NCBI RefSeq assembly: GCF_004342225.1
Contig: NZ_SMAR01000013.1
Coordinates: forward strand, 32,778 to 96,777
Length of the DNA: 64,000 nucleotides
Reading direction: 5' to 3'
Source of the DNA: Martelella mediterranea
GTDB taxonomy: Bacteria; Pseudomonadota; Alphaproteobacteria; Rhizobiales; Rhizobiaceae
Shown here: positions 45,642 to 54,825 of the stretch, one piece after another
Position numbering within the stretch: position 1 is the stretch's first letter
Layout of the letters: every line of letters starts with the position of its first letter
The notes under the pieces: generated by a model
What the model saw: only the letters and a program-made list of their open reading frames with translations
What the model was told of the DNA's origin: nothing
The model's database searches: none
Translations under genes and position numbers: made by a program

Positions 45642-46286
45642 ATGAAAGCCATTACCGTTGATGCTATCGTCGATGTCGTCTGCCCGTGGTGCTACCTCGG
45701 CAAGGCGCGTCTGGACCGGGCAATTCAGGTATTGGAAGGCGATGTTTCCGTTACGGTGCAGTGGCGCCCGTATGAGCTTGATGCTGATACGCCCAGTGAA
45801 GGCGTCGACAATCACACAAGCCTAGTGGAGAAAATAGGCAGTGCCATTCGCGTGGATGAAATGCACGCTCAGATGACAGAGCTCGGTCGTGAAGTTGGTA
45901 TCGATTTTCACTTCGACCGCATTTTGATCAGGCCCAACACATTTGACGCGCACCGGCTTCTGTTGTGGGCGCACACAGAAAGCGTGACTTTGCAGAATGT
46001 GGTGATCGACAAACTGTTCAAAGCCAATTTCGAGGAAGGACGCAACATCGGCGATCATGCTGTTCTTGCGGATATAGCCGCTGAATCCGGTATGGATCGC
46101 GATATGGTACTTCGACTTCTTGAAAGCGATTCAGATAAGGAAATGGTTCGAAACGAAATTGATAATGCACATCAGATGGGCGTGACCGGCGTGCCGTTTT
46201 TCGTGTTTAACGGGCAGTATGCCGTCAGCGGTGCGCAGTCTGCGGAGGTGTTGCAAAACGCTCTGGCCGAGCTTGCGGCCGCGTGA
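45642..46286 (+). CDS. FrnE/DsbA-family thiol oxidoreductase
   Basis: This 214-residue protein has a thioredoxin fold with an inserted helical domain, as in FrnE and 2-hydroxychromene-2-carboxylate isomerase. The active-site motif CPWC is in DVVCPWCYLGKARLDRAI, and the cis-proline region is GVTGVPFFVFNGQYAVSGAQ. There is no signal peptide, so it acts in the cytoplasm. Substrates are unknown. GGGAT serves as Shine-Dalgarno. A strong terminator follows at 46306. Confidence 0.9.
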   Translation: MKAITVDAIVDVVCPWCYLGKARLDRAIQVLEGDVSVTVQWRPYELDADTPSEGVDNHTSLVEKIGSAIRVDEMHAQMTELGREVGIDFHFDRILIRPNTFDAHRLLLWAHTESVTLQNVVIDKLFKANFEEGRNIGDHAVLADIAAESGMDRDMVLRLLESDSDKEMVRNEIDNAHQMGVTGVPFFVFNGQYAVSGAQSAEVLQNALAELAAA

Positions 46287-46305
46287 ACAGGTCGTCAGTC
46301 AATTT

Positions 46306-46338
46306 AAAAAGCCCGGGAATAGATGCCCGGGCTTTTTT
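46306..46338. terminator. Bidirectional terminator between the FrnE-like gene and mfd
   Basis: AAAAAGCCCGGG (46306-46317) pairs with CCCGGGCTTTTT (46326-46337) around an 8-nt loop. A-runs and T-runs on both sides allow it to end the convergent transcripts. Confidence 0.94.
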
Positions 46339-46370
46339 GTGCGTGAACACGTGTCTCTTTAATGAAAAGC

Positions 46371-49300
46371 TTACGCCACCGCGATCTTGGCCAGCTTATT
46401 CATCGTAACAGCGGCCTGTCCAAGCCGTTTTTCAGGCGTTGGCAAATCGCGATTGAAATAAATGCTCTGATCTGCGCGGATTTTCGCGGAAACACTGTTT
46501 TCTGCGATGAATTGCACAAGTCCGGCTGGGTTCGGGAATTCCTGATTGCGGAATTGAACCACAAGACCTTTCGGCCCTGCATCGAGTTTCTCCACATTTG
46601 CTGTCCGGCAAAGTGATTTGATGAAGACAACCTTGAGAAGCGACTGAACCTCTTCAGGCATCGGTCCGAAACGGTCAATCAGCTCGGCGCCGAACGCATC
46701 GATGTCACCTGGGTCGTTCAGATCACCAAGGCGGCGGTAAAGTCCCATACGCAGGTTAAGGTCCGGCACATAGCTTTCCGGAATCATGACAGATGCGCCA
46801 AGTGCAATTTGTGGCGACCAGTCGTTATCACCTGCATCCTCATCCCCCTTGGCCTCCGCAACAGCTTCTTCCAGCATCTGCTGGTAAAGCTCAAAGCCGA
46901 CTTCCTTGATGTGGCCGGACTGCTCTTCGCCAAGCAGGTTCCCTGCCCCGCGGATATCCAGATCGTGGCTTGCAAGCTGGAAACCCGCCCCCAGCGTATC
47001 CAGTGACTGAAGCACCTTCAGGCGCCGGTCTGCGGTGTCGGTCATGCGCTTGTTGACCGGCAGCGTGAAGAGCGCAAAAGCGCGGATTTTTGATCGGCCG
47101 ACACGGCCGCGAAGCTGATAGAGCTGTGCCAGACCGAACATGTCGGCACGGTGCACAATCAGCGTATTGGCAGTGGGCACATCAAGACCGGACTCCACAA
47201 TCGTCGTGGAAAGCAAAACATCATATTTGCCATCATAAAACGCGTTCATGATGTCTTCCAGCTCACCGGCTGCCATCTGCCCGTGTGCGACGGCAACCTT
47301 CAACTCCGGCACCTCTGATTGCAGGAAGGCGTGAACATCGTCAAGATCAGAGACTCGGGGGCAGACGTAAAAGCTCTGTCCACCACGATAATGTTCGCGC
47401 ATCAGATTTTCGCGAATAACCAGCGGGTCAAACGGTGAGATAAAGGTTCTGACGGCCATTCGGTCGACTGGTGGCGTTGTGATCAGCGAGAGTTCTCGCA
47501 CACCGGTCATCGCCAGCTGCAGCGTTCGCGGAATTGGTGTTGCTGAAAGCGTCAGCACATGGACATCGCTTTTCAGCTCTTTCAGTCGCTCCTTGTGCTT
47601 GACGCCAAAGTGCTGCTCTTCATCAATAATGAGAAGGCCGAGATTGGCAAATTTGATCGTCGAGCCGAGCAGGGCGTGCGTGCCAACAACGACATCGACT
47701 TTGCCATCTGCAAGGTCCTTTTTCGTCTGCGCCAGTTCCTTTGAGCTGACAAGGCGAGACGCCTGAGCAACCTTGATTGGCAGGCCACGAAAGCGCTCAG
47801 CGAAGGTTTTGAAATGCTGGCGCGCCAAAAGCGTGGTCGGCACGACCACAGCGACCTGAACACCGTTCATCGCTGCAAGAAAAGCCGCTCGTAGCGCGAC
47901 TTCTGTTTTACCGAAGCCGACATCGCCACAAACCAGCCGGTCCATCGGCTTGCCTGCCCCGAGGTCATCACGGACCGCCAGAATGGCGTTTTCCTGATCT
48001 TCTGTCTCCTCATAGGGGAAGCGTGCCGCGAACTCGTCGTAGAGACCTTCTGTGGCTGTTAAGGGCGGTGCCGTTCGGGTTGCCCGCTTGGCCGCGATCG
48101 CGATCAGTTCGTCCGCCATGTCGAGCAGGCGTTTTTTCAGTTTGGCCTTTTTCGCCTGCCAGGCGCCGCCGCCAAGGCGATCCAGAGGAACATCGGCAGC
48201 ATCAGAGCCATATCGCGACAAAAGCTCGATATTTTCAACCGGTAGGAAAAGCTTGGCGTCGCCGGCGTAAAGCAATTCGAGGCAATCGCGCGGGGCGCCT
48301 GCTGCCTCGATTGTGCGAAGGCCGGTGAAACGCCCAATGCCGTGTTCGGCGTGAACCACCAGAGAACCTTCATCCAGTCCAGACACTTCTGATATGAAGT
48401 CACTGGCTTTCTTGCGTTTTTTCGTCTTTCTGATTAGGCGGTCGCCAAGAATATCCTGCTCACCGATAACAATAAGATCATCGGTCTCAAATCCGGCTTC
48501 AAGGCTGAGCACAGCGCTGGCCGCCTCGCCTTTTTTCAGTTTCTTCAGGTCCGCCAGTGCCTTGACCGGCTTGATCTTCTGAAGCTCATGTTCTTTGAGA
48601 ACCTGTAACAGTCGATCCAGAGAGCCCTCGGACCAACCGGTGATCAGCACTTTTCCGCCCTCTGCGCGTTTTTGCGCAATGTGTGCGACAGCCTGCTCGA
48701 ACACGTTGACGCGTTCGTCGGGGTTGGATGTTTTTGCCTCAGTCGCCCACCGCGGACCAGCATGGGCATCAAGCGAAATCACCGGCCTTCCGACAGCTGG
48801 AGGCTCGTTAAAGGGCGACAGCCGCACCGCCTTATGGTTCGTCAGCCCTTCGGCAAAATCTTCCGAATTGAGATAGAGCGTGTCTGGCGGAACCGGCTTG
48901 TAGGGTGCTCCGTGACCGCCCTGTCCTTCTTTGAGATTGGTCAGCCGCGATTCGTAATAGTCACGGATCAGATCTGCGCGTTCGGATGCGGCTTCGCGGG
49001 CCGTATGATCGACGAAAATTCGAAAGTCTTTAAGGTAATCGAACATCGTGTCGAGACGTTCATAGAAAAGCGGAAGCCAGTGCTCCATTCCCGCATAACG
49101 CCGCCCTTCAGAAATTGCCTGATAAAGCGCATCGTCGCGCGTGGCCGCACCAAAAAGCGAAAGGTAGTTTTTCCTGAACCGTGCGATTGTCTCCTGCGTC
49201 AGAGCAACCTCGCTCATGGCGTTCAGTTCAAGAGACTTGACCGTTCCGGTTGTGCGCTGGTTTGCCGGATCAAACGCACGAATGCTTTCAAGCGTGTCCC

Positions 49301-49868
49301 CGAAGAAATCAAGGCGGATGCCGTTTTCCGATCCTGGTACAAAGACATCGAGAATGCCACCGCGAACCGCATATTCTCCAACCTCACGTACTGTTGGAAC
49401 CCGCTCGAAACCCGCCTGAGCCAGCCGGTGGACGATTTCATCCATATCAATGATCTGGCCCGCTCGCGCGGAAAACCCAAGCGATTCGATCACATCATGC
49501 TGAGGCAGTTTTTGCAGCATGGCATTAACGGTTACGAGAAGGATTGCCGGGTGCGGGTTCTTGCTGTGCTGCACAAGGCCAGACAGAGCCGAAAGACGTC
49601 GCGCTGCAGTATCGGCAGCCGGCGACACGCGATCGTAGGGCAAGCAATCCCAGGCTGGCAAAGCAAGAACCGGAATATCCGGTGCGACAAAGCCCAGAAT
49701 TTGTTCGAAATCCGCAACGCGCTGGCCATCGGACAAGACATAAGCGACTGCATGTCCCGCCCGCGCCATCTCCGCCAGAACGAGCGGTTCCGTGCCCGCA
49801 ACGGCATTGGATATCGTGACGGCGCCGCTCAGGCCATCAAGTTTCTTCGGGTTAAATCCGGCTATCAT
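46371..49868 (-). CDS. mfd: Transcription-repair coupling factor Mfd
   Basis: Mfd removes RNA polymerase stalled at DNA lesions and recruits UvrA. The 1165-residue protein has an N-terminal UvrB-like region (AYVLSDGQRVADFEQIL), a CarD-like RNA-polymerase-binding domain (LVVHAEHGIGRFTGLRTIE), a RecG-like helicase core with Walker A GDVGFGKTEVALRAAF and box II IIDEEQHFGVKHKERLK, the motif VESGLDVPTANTLIVHRADM, and a C-terminal D7 domain. It is the second gene after sdhE (16 bp), presumably cotranscribed. I see no LexA box near it. Confidence 0.97.
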   Translation of the reverse strand: MIAGFNPKKLDGLSGAVTISNAVAGTEPLVLAEMARAGHAVAYVLSDGQRVADFEQILGFVAPDIPVLALPAWDCLPYDRVSPAADTAARRLSALSGLVQHSKNPHPAILLVTVNAMLQKLPQHDVIESLGFSARAGQIIDMDEIVHRLAQAGFERVPTVREVGEYAVRGGILDVFVPGSENGIRLDFFGDTLESIRAFDPANQRTTGTVKSLELNAMSEVALTQETIARFRKNYLSLFGAATRDDALYQAISEGRRYAGMEHWLPLFYERLDTMFDYLKDFRIFVDHTAREAASERADLIRDYYESRLTNLKEGQGGHGAPYKPVPPDTLYLNSEDFAEGLTNHKAVRLSPFNEPPAVGRPVISLDAHAGPRWATEAKTSNPDERVNVFEQAVAHIAQKRAEGGKVLITGWSEGSLDRLLQVLKEHELQKIKPVKALADLKKLKKGEAASAVLSLEAGFETDDLIVIGEQDILGDRLIRKTKKRKKASDFISEVSGLDEGSLVVHAEHGIGRFTGLRTIEAAGAPRDCLELLYAGDAKLFLPVENIELLSRYGSDAADVPLDRLGGGAWQAKKAKLKKRLLDMADELIAIAAKRATRTAPPLTATEGLYDEFAARFPYEETEDQENAILAVRDDLGAGKPMDRLVCGDVGFGKTEVALRAAFLAAMNGVQVAVVVPTTLLARQHFKTFAERFRGLPIKVAQASRLVSSKELAQTKKDLADGKVDVVVGTHALLGSTIKFANLGLLIIDEEQHFGVKHKERLKELKSDVHVLTLSATPIPRTLQLAMTGVRELSLITTPPVDRMAVRTFISPFDPLVIRENLMREHYRGGQSFYVCPRVSDLDDVHAFLQSEVPELKVAVAHGQMAAGELEDIMNAFYDGKYDVLLSTTIVESGLDVPTANTLIVHRADMFGLAQLYQLRGRVGRSKIRAFALFTLPVNKRMTDTADRRLKVLQSLDTLGAGFQLASHDLDIRGAGNLLGEEQSGHIKEVGFELYQQMLEEAVAEAKGDEDAGDNDWSPQIALGASVMIPESYVPDLNLRMGLYRRLGDLNDPGDIDAFGAELIDRFGPMPEEVQSLLKVVFIKSLCRTANVEKLDAGPKGLVVQFRNQEFPNPAGLVQFIAENSVSAKIRADQSIYFNRDLPTPEKRLGQAAVTMNKLAKIAVA

Positions 49869-49884
49869 CGGTTTTTAAGACGCC

Positions 49885-50187
49885 TCAGAGATTGTTTTCG
49901 ACCGGATCAAAGTCCGGACGGTAAGATGCGATCTGCTCAAACAGCGGAATCCGGAACCGTTCCGGAACGGGTTCTGCGCCGTTGATCCACTTGATCAGGT
50001 CATTGTCTTCGGCGTCCATGATAAGCTCCAGCGTATCCAGCGTGGCGTCATCAAGAAGCGCAATGTTCTCCTCGGCGAACTGGCCGAGGATGAGGTCCAT
50101 TTCCCGAATGCCACGATGCCAGCAGCGGAACAGAATGCGGCGGCGGCGCGGGTCGAGATCGGCACTTGAGCGTTTAAGTCCAGTCAT
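49885..50187 (-). CDS. sdhE: Succinate dehydrogenase flavinylation factor SdhE
   Basis: SdhE helps attach FAD covalently to the SdhA subunit. The 100-residue helical protein has the signature RGIREMDLILGQFA (the RGxxEMD motif that contacts SdhA), plus a Trp in KWINGAEPVPE. It has the right size for the family. AAGGAAGG lies about 8 nt upstream of the ATG. It leads a minus-strand pair with mfd and diverges from recG across about 90 bp. The sdhE-recG-mfd neighbourhood is common in alphaproteobacteria. Confidence 0.94.
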   Translation of the reverse strand: MTGLKRSSADLDPRRRRILFRCWHRGIREMDLILGQFAEENIALLDDATLDTLELIMDAEDNDLIKWINGAEPVPERFRIPLFEQIASYRPDFDPVENNL

Positions 50188-50280
50188 CTGAAAACCTTCC
50201 TTGTTGATTTGTCTCTATAGCGGGTCGATCAGTTGTTGTCAGCCTTGCCAAAGCAACGGGATCGGTACATTTCATAGGTT

Positions 50281-52383
50281 ATGAGACCGGCTTTGCTTGA
50301 TCCCCTGTTTGCGCCTGTGACTTCACTTTCCGGTATCGGGCCGAAACTCGCTAAAGTTCTGGCCCGCCTGACCGGGCGGGACGAAGATGATGTTCGCGTA
50401 GTCGATCTGGTGTTTCACACCCCGCATTCCATTATAGATCGCCGTCTAAAGCCCGGGATCGCGTATCTACCAGAAGGCGCCATCGTCACGGTTGAAGGTC
50501 GCGTCGACCGTCATCAGCCGGCGCCGCAGCGCTCAAATGCGCCTTACCGCGTTTACGTTCACGATGACACGGGCGAATTGACGCTGACATTCTTTCACGC
50601 GAAAGCCGACTGGCTTCAGCGATCGCTTCCGGTGGGTGAAAATGTCGTGATCAGCGGGCGGGCTGAATGGTTCAATGGTCGCCCTTCGATGGTGCACCCG
50701 GACTATATTGTCCCGGCGGATAAGGCCGACACCCTGCCTGATGTCGAGCCGGTCTATCCGTTGACGGCCGGGCTGTCGCCAAAAGTTCTGCGCCGGTCGA
50801 TTGATGCAGCGCTTCATCGACTACCGGATTTTACCGAGTGGATCGATCCCGGGATTGTCAAACGTCAGGGTTTCCCGGAGCTTAAAAATGCACTGACGGG
50901 TTTGCATCAGCCTCGTGACGAAACCGATATTGCGCCGGAATCTCCGGCCCGCAGGCGGCTTGCGTATGATGAACTGTTGGCCGGGCAGCTTTCTCTGGCG
51001 CTGGTCAGAAGCCGCATGAGACGCACGCCCGGGCGTCCGGTTCATTCGAAGGGCGTGCTGGCAGATAAGGTTTTGCATGCCCTTCCCTTTGCCCTGACCA
51101 AAGGTCAAAAGGATGCGGTTGAAGCGATTTTGGCGGATATGAAGCAGGATGAGCGCATGCTTCGCCTGCTGCAAGGCGACGTCGGGTCCGGTAAAACAAT
51201 CGTTGGCCTGTTGGCCATGCTTGCCGTGGTGGAAGATGGCGCACAAGCCGTATTGATGGCGCCCACCGAGATACTGGCCCGACAGCACTATGAGGGCATT
51301 GTCCGGCTTGCAGAGGCTGCCGGTGTTCAGGTCTCGCTTCTGACAGGTAAAACCAAAGGCCGGGAACGCAAGTTTATCGAGAATGATATTGCCAGTGGCG
51401 CATCAAAGATCGTCATTGGGACGCACGCATTGTTTCAGGACAATGTTTCCTATGCTGATCTGCGTCTGGTGATCGTCGATGAGCAGCACCGTTTCGGTGT
51501 GCACCAACGTTTAAGGTTAAGCTCAAAGGGCGTTTCACCGCATCTTCTGGTGATGACGGCAACGCCTATCCCCCGCACACTTGTTCTGGCTGCCTTCGGC
51601 GACATGGATGTTTCACGGCTGACCGAAAAGCCGGCCGGGCGAAAACCGATCCAGACAGTCACCATCCCGACCGAACGTATTGGCGATGTGGTCGGGCGTT
51701 TGCGCGATGCGCTGGCACAGGGCAAGAAAGCTTACTGGATTTGTCCCTTGGTTGAAGAGTCTGAGGCCATAGAGCTCGTATCTGCTGAGCAGAGGTTTGA
51801 GACGCTCACGAAAGCCTTCGGCGCGGACAATGTCGGATTGGTGCACGGGCGCATGTCTTCAGCGGATAAAGAGGCCGCGATGGAGGCATTCAAGGCCAGC
51901 AGGACTCGTCTGCTTGTTGCAACGACTGTTGTTGAAGTTGGGGTTGATGTGCCGGATGCCTCGATCATAGTGATCGAGCACGCTGAACGGTTCGGTCTTG
52001 CGCAGTTGCACCAGCTGCGTGGCCGCGTCGGGCGCGGTGATGAGGCTTCGTCCTGCATCCTTCTTTACAAAGGGCCGCTATCTGAAACCGGTAAGGCCCG
52101 GCTTTCGGTGTTGCGTGACAGTAATGACGGTTTTCGTATTGCAGAAGAAGATCTGAAGCTTCGCGGAGAAGGTGAACTTCTGGGAACAAGGCAATCCGGC
52201 ATTCCGGGGTTTCGCTTTGCCAGCCTTGAAAGCCACGTCGATATTCTGGAAATGGCGCGCAAGGACGCAGCTTACATCGTCAATAAAGACCCGGAACTGG
52301 AAGGGGCGCGTGGTCAGGCATTGCGGACCCTACTCTATTTGTTCCGACGCGATGAGGCGATCCGTTATCTGAGTGCAGGGTGA
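50281..52383 (+). CDS. recG: ATP-dependent DNA helicase RecG
   Basis: RecG remodels stalled replication forks and Holliday junctions. The 700-residue protein has an N-terminal wedge OB fold (VTVEGRVDRHQPAP to LTLTFFHAKADWLQR), Walker A GDVGSGKTIVGLLAMLA, box II IVDEQHRFGVHQRLRL, TATPIPRTL, and the C-terminal VVEVGVDVPDASIIVIEHAERF then QLRGRVGRG. All helicase motifs are intact. It is transcribed divergently from sdhE-mfd and ends 20 bp before a convergent GNAT gene. No SOS box is evident. Confidence 0.96.
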   Translation: MRPALLDPLFAPVTSLSGIGPKLAKVLARLTGRDEDDVRVVDLVFHTPHSIIDRRLKPGIAYLPEGAIVTVEGRVDRHQPAPQRSNAPYRVYVHDDTGELTLTFFHAKADWLQRSLPVGENVVISGRAEWFNGRPSMVHPDYIVPADKADTLPDVEPVYPLTAGLSPKVLRRSIDAALHRLPDFTEWIDPGIVKRQGFPELKNALTGLHQPRDETDIAPESPARRRLAYDELLAGQLSLALVRSRMRRTPGRPVHSKGVLADKVLHALPFALTKGQKDAVEAILADMKQDERMLRLLQGDVGSGKTIVGLLAMLAVVEDGAQAVLMAPTEILARQHYEGIVRLAEAAGVQVSLLTGKTKGRERKFIENDIASGASKIVIGTHALFQDNVSYADLRLVIVDEQHRFGVHQRLRLSSKGVSPHLLVMTATPIPRTLVLAAFGDMDVSRLTEKPAGRKPIQTVTIPTERIGDVVGRLRDALAQGKKAYWICPLVEESEAIELVSAEQRFETLTKAFGADNVGLVHGRMSSADKEAAMEAFKASRTRLLVATTVVEVGVDVPDASIIVIEHAERFGLAQLHQLRGRVGRGDEASSCILLYKGPLSETGKARLSVLRDSNDGFRIAEEDLKLRGEGELLGTRQSGIPGFRFASLESHVDILEMARKDAAYIVNKDPELEGARGQALRTLLYLFRRDEAIRYLSAG

Positions 52384-52402
52384 GATCAGAGATACCGCCG
52401 CC

Positions 52403-52903
52403 TTAAAGGTCTCCGAAAAATGCGCGATGAAACGCCACCTGCCCTTTCGGAATGTCTCCATCGAAAGGCAAGGCAAGAAGGTTTTCCGGCGGGACGCCCT
52501 CCATCGACAGGTCAGTGTCAGACTGAAAACCAAATCGGGTATAAAACTTCGGATCGCCAACCAGAACAACGCCGGCAGCATTGTCATCGCGCATGAGTTC
52601 CAGCCCGCCAAGCATCAGTGACGAGCCGATTCCCTGTCTCTGATGGGACGGCTCGACCGAGAGCGGCCCAAGGCCGAACCATCCATCGCTGCCGTCTTCA
52701 AAGCCCACGGGTGAAAACGCGATATGTCCCAGAATTTCCCCGTCCTCTTCAGCCACAAGCGCAAGCTCCAGCGCCTCTGCCTTACGAAGGCGCCGGACGA
52801 TGGCAGGTTCACTGCCATCGCTGTGCGGGTGTCCATCGAAGGCACGTCCGATAAGACGATCCACGGCCGCGATATCGGCAGGCGTTTCACGACGGATCCG
52901 CAT
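52403..52903 (-). CDS. GNAT-family N-acetyltransferase
   Basis: This 166-residue GNAT protein begins MRIRRETPADIAAVDRLIGR and has the acetyl-CoA-binding motif A in VEPSHQRQGIGSSLMLGGLE (Q/RxxGxG/A). The group, often described as predicted N-acetyltransferase YhbS-like, has no assigned substrate. GAGGAGA about 9 nt before the ATG is a good Shine-Dalgarno. It lies 25 bp downstream of glmS on the same strand and could be read through from it, though glmS already has the acetyl-transfer partner GlmU in the operon. Confidence 0.88.
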   Translation of the reverse strand: MRIRRETPADIAAVDRLIGRAFDGHPHSDGSEPAIVRRLRKAEALELALVAEEDGEILGHIAFSPVGFEDGSDGWFGLGPLSVEPSHQRQGIGSSLMLGGLELMRDDNAAGVVLVGDPKFYTRFGFQSDTDLSMEGVPPENLLALPFDGDIPKGQVAFHRAFFGDL

Positions 52904-52928
52904 TTGTTACGTCTCCTCAGGTTGCGCC

Positions 52929-54755
52929 TTACTCGACGGTCACAGCTTTGGCGAGGTTTCGCGGCTGATCGGCATCCGTTCCCATGAAGACAGCCGTGTG
53001 ATAGGCCAGAAGCTGGATCGGAAGCGCAAAGATCATAGGCGCAATGAATTCCGGCATATCCGGCAGCACGATCGTCTGCATCGTCTCAAGCTTTGATGCC
53101 GCTGCGCCGCGCTCATCAGTGATGAAAATGATGCGACCGTCGCGCGCTGCAACTTCCTGCATGTTGGAGACCGTTTTCTCAAAAAAACGGTCATATGGCG
53201 CGATCACGATCACTGGCATATTTTCATCAATGAGCGCAATCGGCCCATGCTTTAGCTCACCTGCTGCATAACCTTCTGCGTGTATATATGTGATTTCTTT
53301 GAGTTTTAGAGCACCTTCGAGTGCCAATGGATAGCTGGTTCCACGGCCGAGATAAAGCACATGATTAAACCTGGAGAGATCACGGGCCAGCTTTTCGATC
53401 TGCGGCTGCACGGTATGCAAAACATGGTTCATCAGCCGCGGAACCTCGGATAACTGATGCACAAGCGTCTTTTCCTCTTCAACCGGCAAAGTGCCGCGCT
53501 CTCGTCCTGCCCGAAGTGCCAGAGAAGCCATCAGCGCCAGTTGGCAGGTGAAGGCCTTTGTCGAGGCAACAGAAATTTCCGGGCCAGCCAGAATGGGGAA
53601 GACTGCATCAGCTTCTCGCGCAATCGTCGAGCCGGTGACGTTGACAAGAGCACCGGTTTTAAGGCCGTTTTGTTTGCAGTACCGCAGAGATGCAAGTGTA
53701 TCGGCGGTCTCTCCCGATTGTGAAATGAACAAAGCGAGCTCGTCCGGTGAAAGCGGCATTTCGCGATAACGGAATTCCGATGCGACATCTATTTCGACGG
53801 GCAGACGGGCGAAACGCTCGATCCAGTATTTGCCGATGAGGCCGGAAAGGTAAGCTGTGCCACAAGCGGCGATGGCGAGCCGGGAGACCCTGGAAAAGTC
53901 GATCTCATCGCCGTTCACCGCGATCCGTCCATGGGCGAAATCACAATAGTGACCAAAGGTATGGGAGACCACTTCCGGCTGGTCGAAGATTTCCTTCTCC
54001 ATGAAATGGCGATGATTACCCTTGTCGATCATCATCGAAGCAAGCTGCAGTGGCTGACGGGGCCGTGACAATGCATTGCCGTCAAAATCGCAGAATTCGA
54101 CGCCATCCCGGTCGACAATCGCCATGTCACCGTCTTCAAGATAGGCAATGCCATCTGCAAACGGCGCAAGCGCAATTGCATCTGAGCCGACATACATTTC
54201 GCCGTGACCGAAACCCACGGCCAGCGGAGGACCAAAACGTGCGACGTAGAGCGTTTCGGGTCTGTCCTGAAACAGAATGACAAGTGCAAATGCACCTGTC
54301 ACCTTTTTCAGCATCGCGAGCACGGCATCGCGCGGTGCCATTCCCTCGCGGCGATATTTCGCCAGCAGCTTGGCAACGACTTCGGTATCGGTATCGGACT
54401 CGAACCCATCCGGTTCGTGCGCAAGTTCCGCACGGAGTTCCGCGAAGTTTTCAATAATCCCATTATGGACCACAGCAACGTTGTCAGCGATATGAGGATG
54501 GGCGTTCGCTTCATTCGGCACACCATGCGTGGCCCAGCGTGTGTGTGCGATCCCTGTTGTTCCGTCGACCGGAGAAGACGCCAGCACTTCGCGCAGATTG
54601 TCGAGCTTACCCTGCGCTCTTCTGCGGACAATCGATCCATTTTCAATGACGGCGATACCTGCCGAATCGTAGCCGCGATACTCAAGTCGCTTAAGTGCAT
54701 CCACCATGCGTTCGGATACTGCACCTGTTCCGACGATACCAACAATTCCGCACAT
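52929..54755 (-). CDS. glmS: Glutamine--fructose-6-phosphate aminotransferase
   Basis: GlmS makes glucosamine 6-phosphate, the entry step to peptidoglycan and LPS precursors. The 608-residue protein starts MCGIVGIVGTG with the glutaminase Cys at position 2 (position 1 after Met removal). It has HTRWATHGVPNEANAHPH in the N-terminal amidotransferase domain and two SIS domains (CGTAYLSGLIGKYWIE; YLGRGTSYPLALEGALKLKE), ending in the typical NLAKAVTVE. I see no glmS-ribozyme-like structure upstream, which is expected outside Firmicutes. It follows glmU by 70 bp. Confidence 0.97.
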   Translation of the reverse strand: MCGIVGIVGTGAVSERMVDALKRLEYRGYDSAGIAVIENGSIVRRRAQGKLDNLREVLASSPVDGTTGIAHTRWATHGVPNEANAHPHIADNVAVVHNGIIENFAELRAELAHEPDGFESDTDTEVVAKLLAKYRREGMAPRDAVLAMLKKVTGAFALVILFQDRPETLYVARFGPPLAVGFGHGEMYVGSDAIALAPFADGIAYLEDGDMAIVDRDGVEFCDFDGNALSRPRQPLQLASMMIDKGNHRHFMEKEIFDQPEVVSHTFGHYCDFAHGRIAVNGDEIDFSRVSRLAIAACGTAYLSGLIGKYWIERFARLPVEIDVASEFRYREMPLSPDELALFISQSGETADTLASLRYCKQNGLKTGALVNVTGSTIAREADAVFPILAGPEISVASTKAFTCQLALMASLALRAGRERGTLPVEEEKTLVHQLSEVPRLMNHVLHTVQPQIEKLARDLSRFNHVLYLGRGTSYPLALEGALKLKEITYIHAEGYAAGELKHGPIALIDENMPVIVIAPYDRFFEKTVSNMQEVAARDGRIIFITDERGAAASKLETMQTIVLPDMPEFIAPMIFALPIQLLAYHTAVFMGTDADQPRNLAKAVTVE

Positions 54756-54825
54756 TCCTGAAATTTCTCCGTGAAACCTGGCTGAGATACCACAGCCATG
54801 ATGGCTGCATGCGTCTTTGAATAAT

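Noticed and set aside
48672..49985. Plus-strand 437-codon open frame opposite mfd
   Set aside because: It is the complement of conserved mfd coding sequence and has no domain of its own; long antisense frames are common at this base composition.
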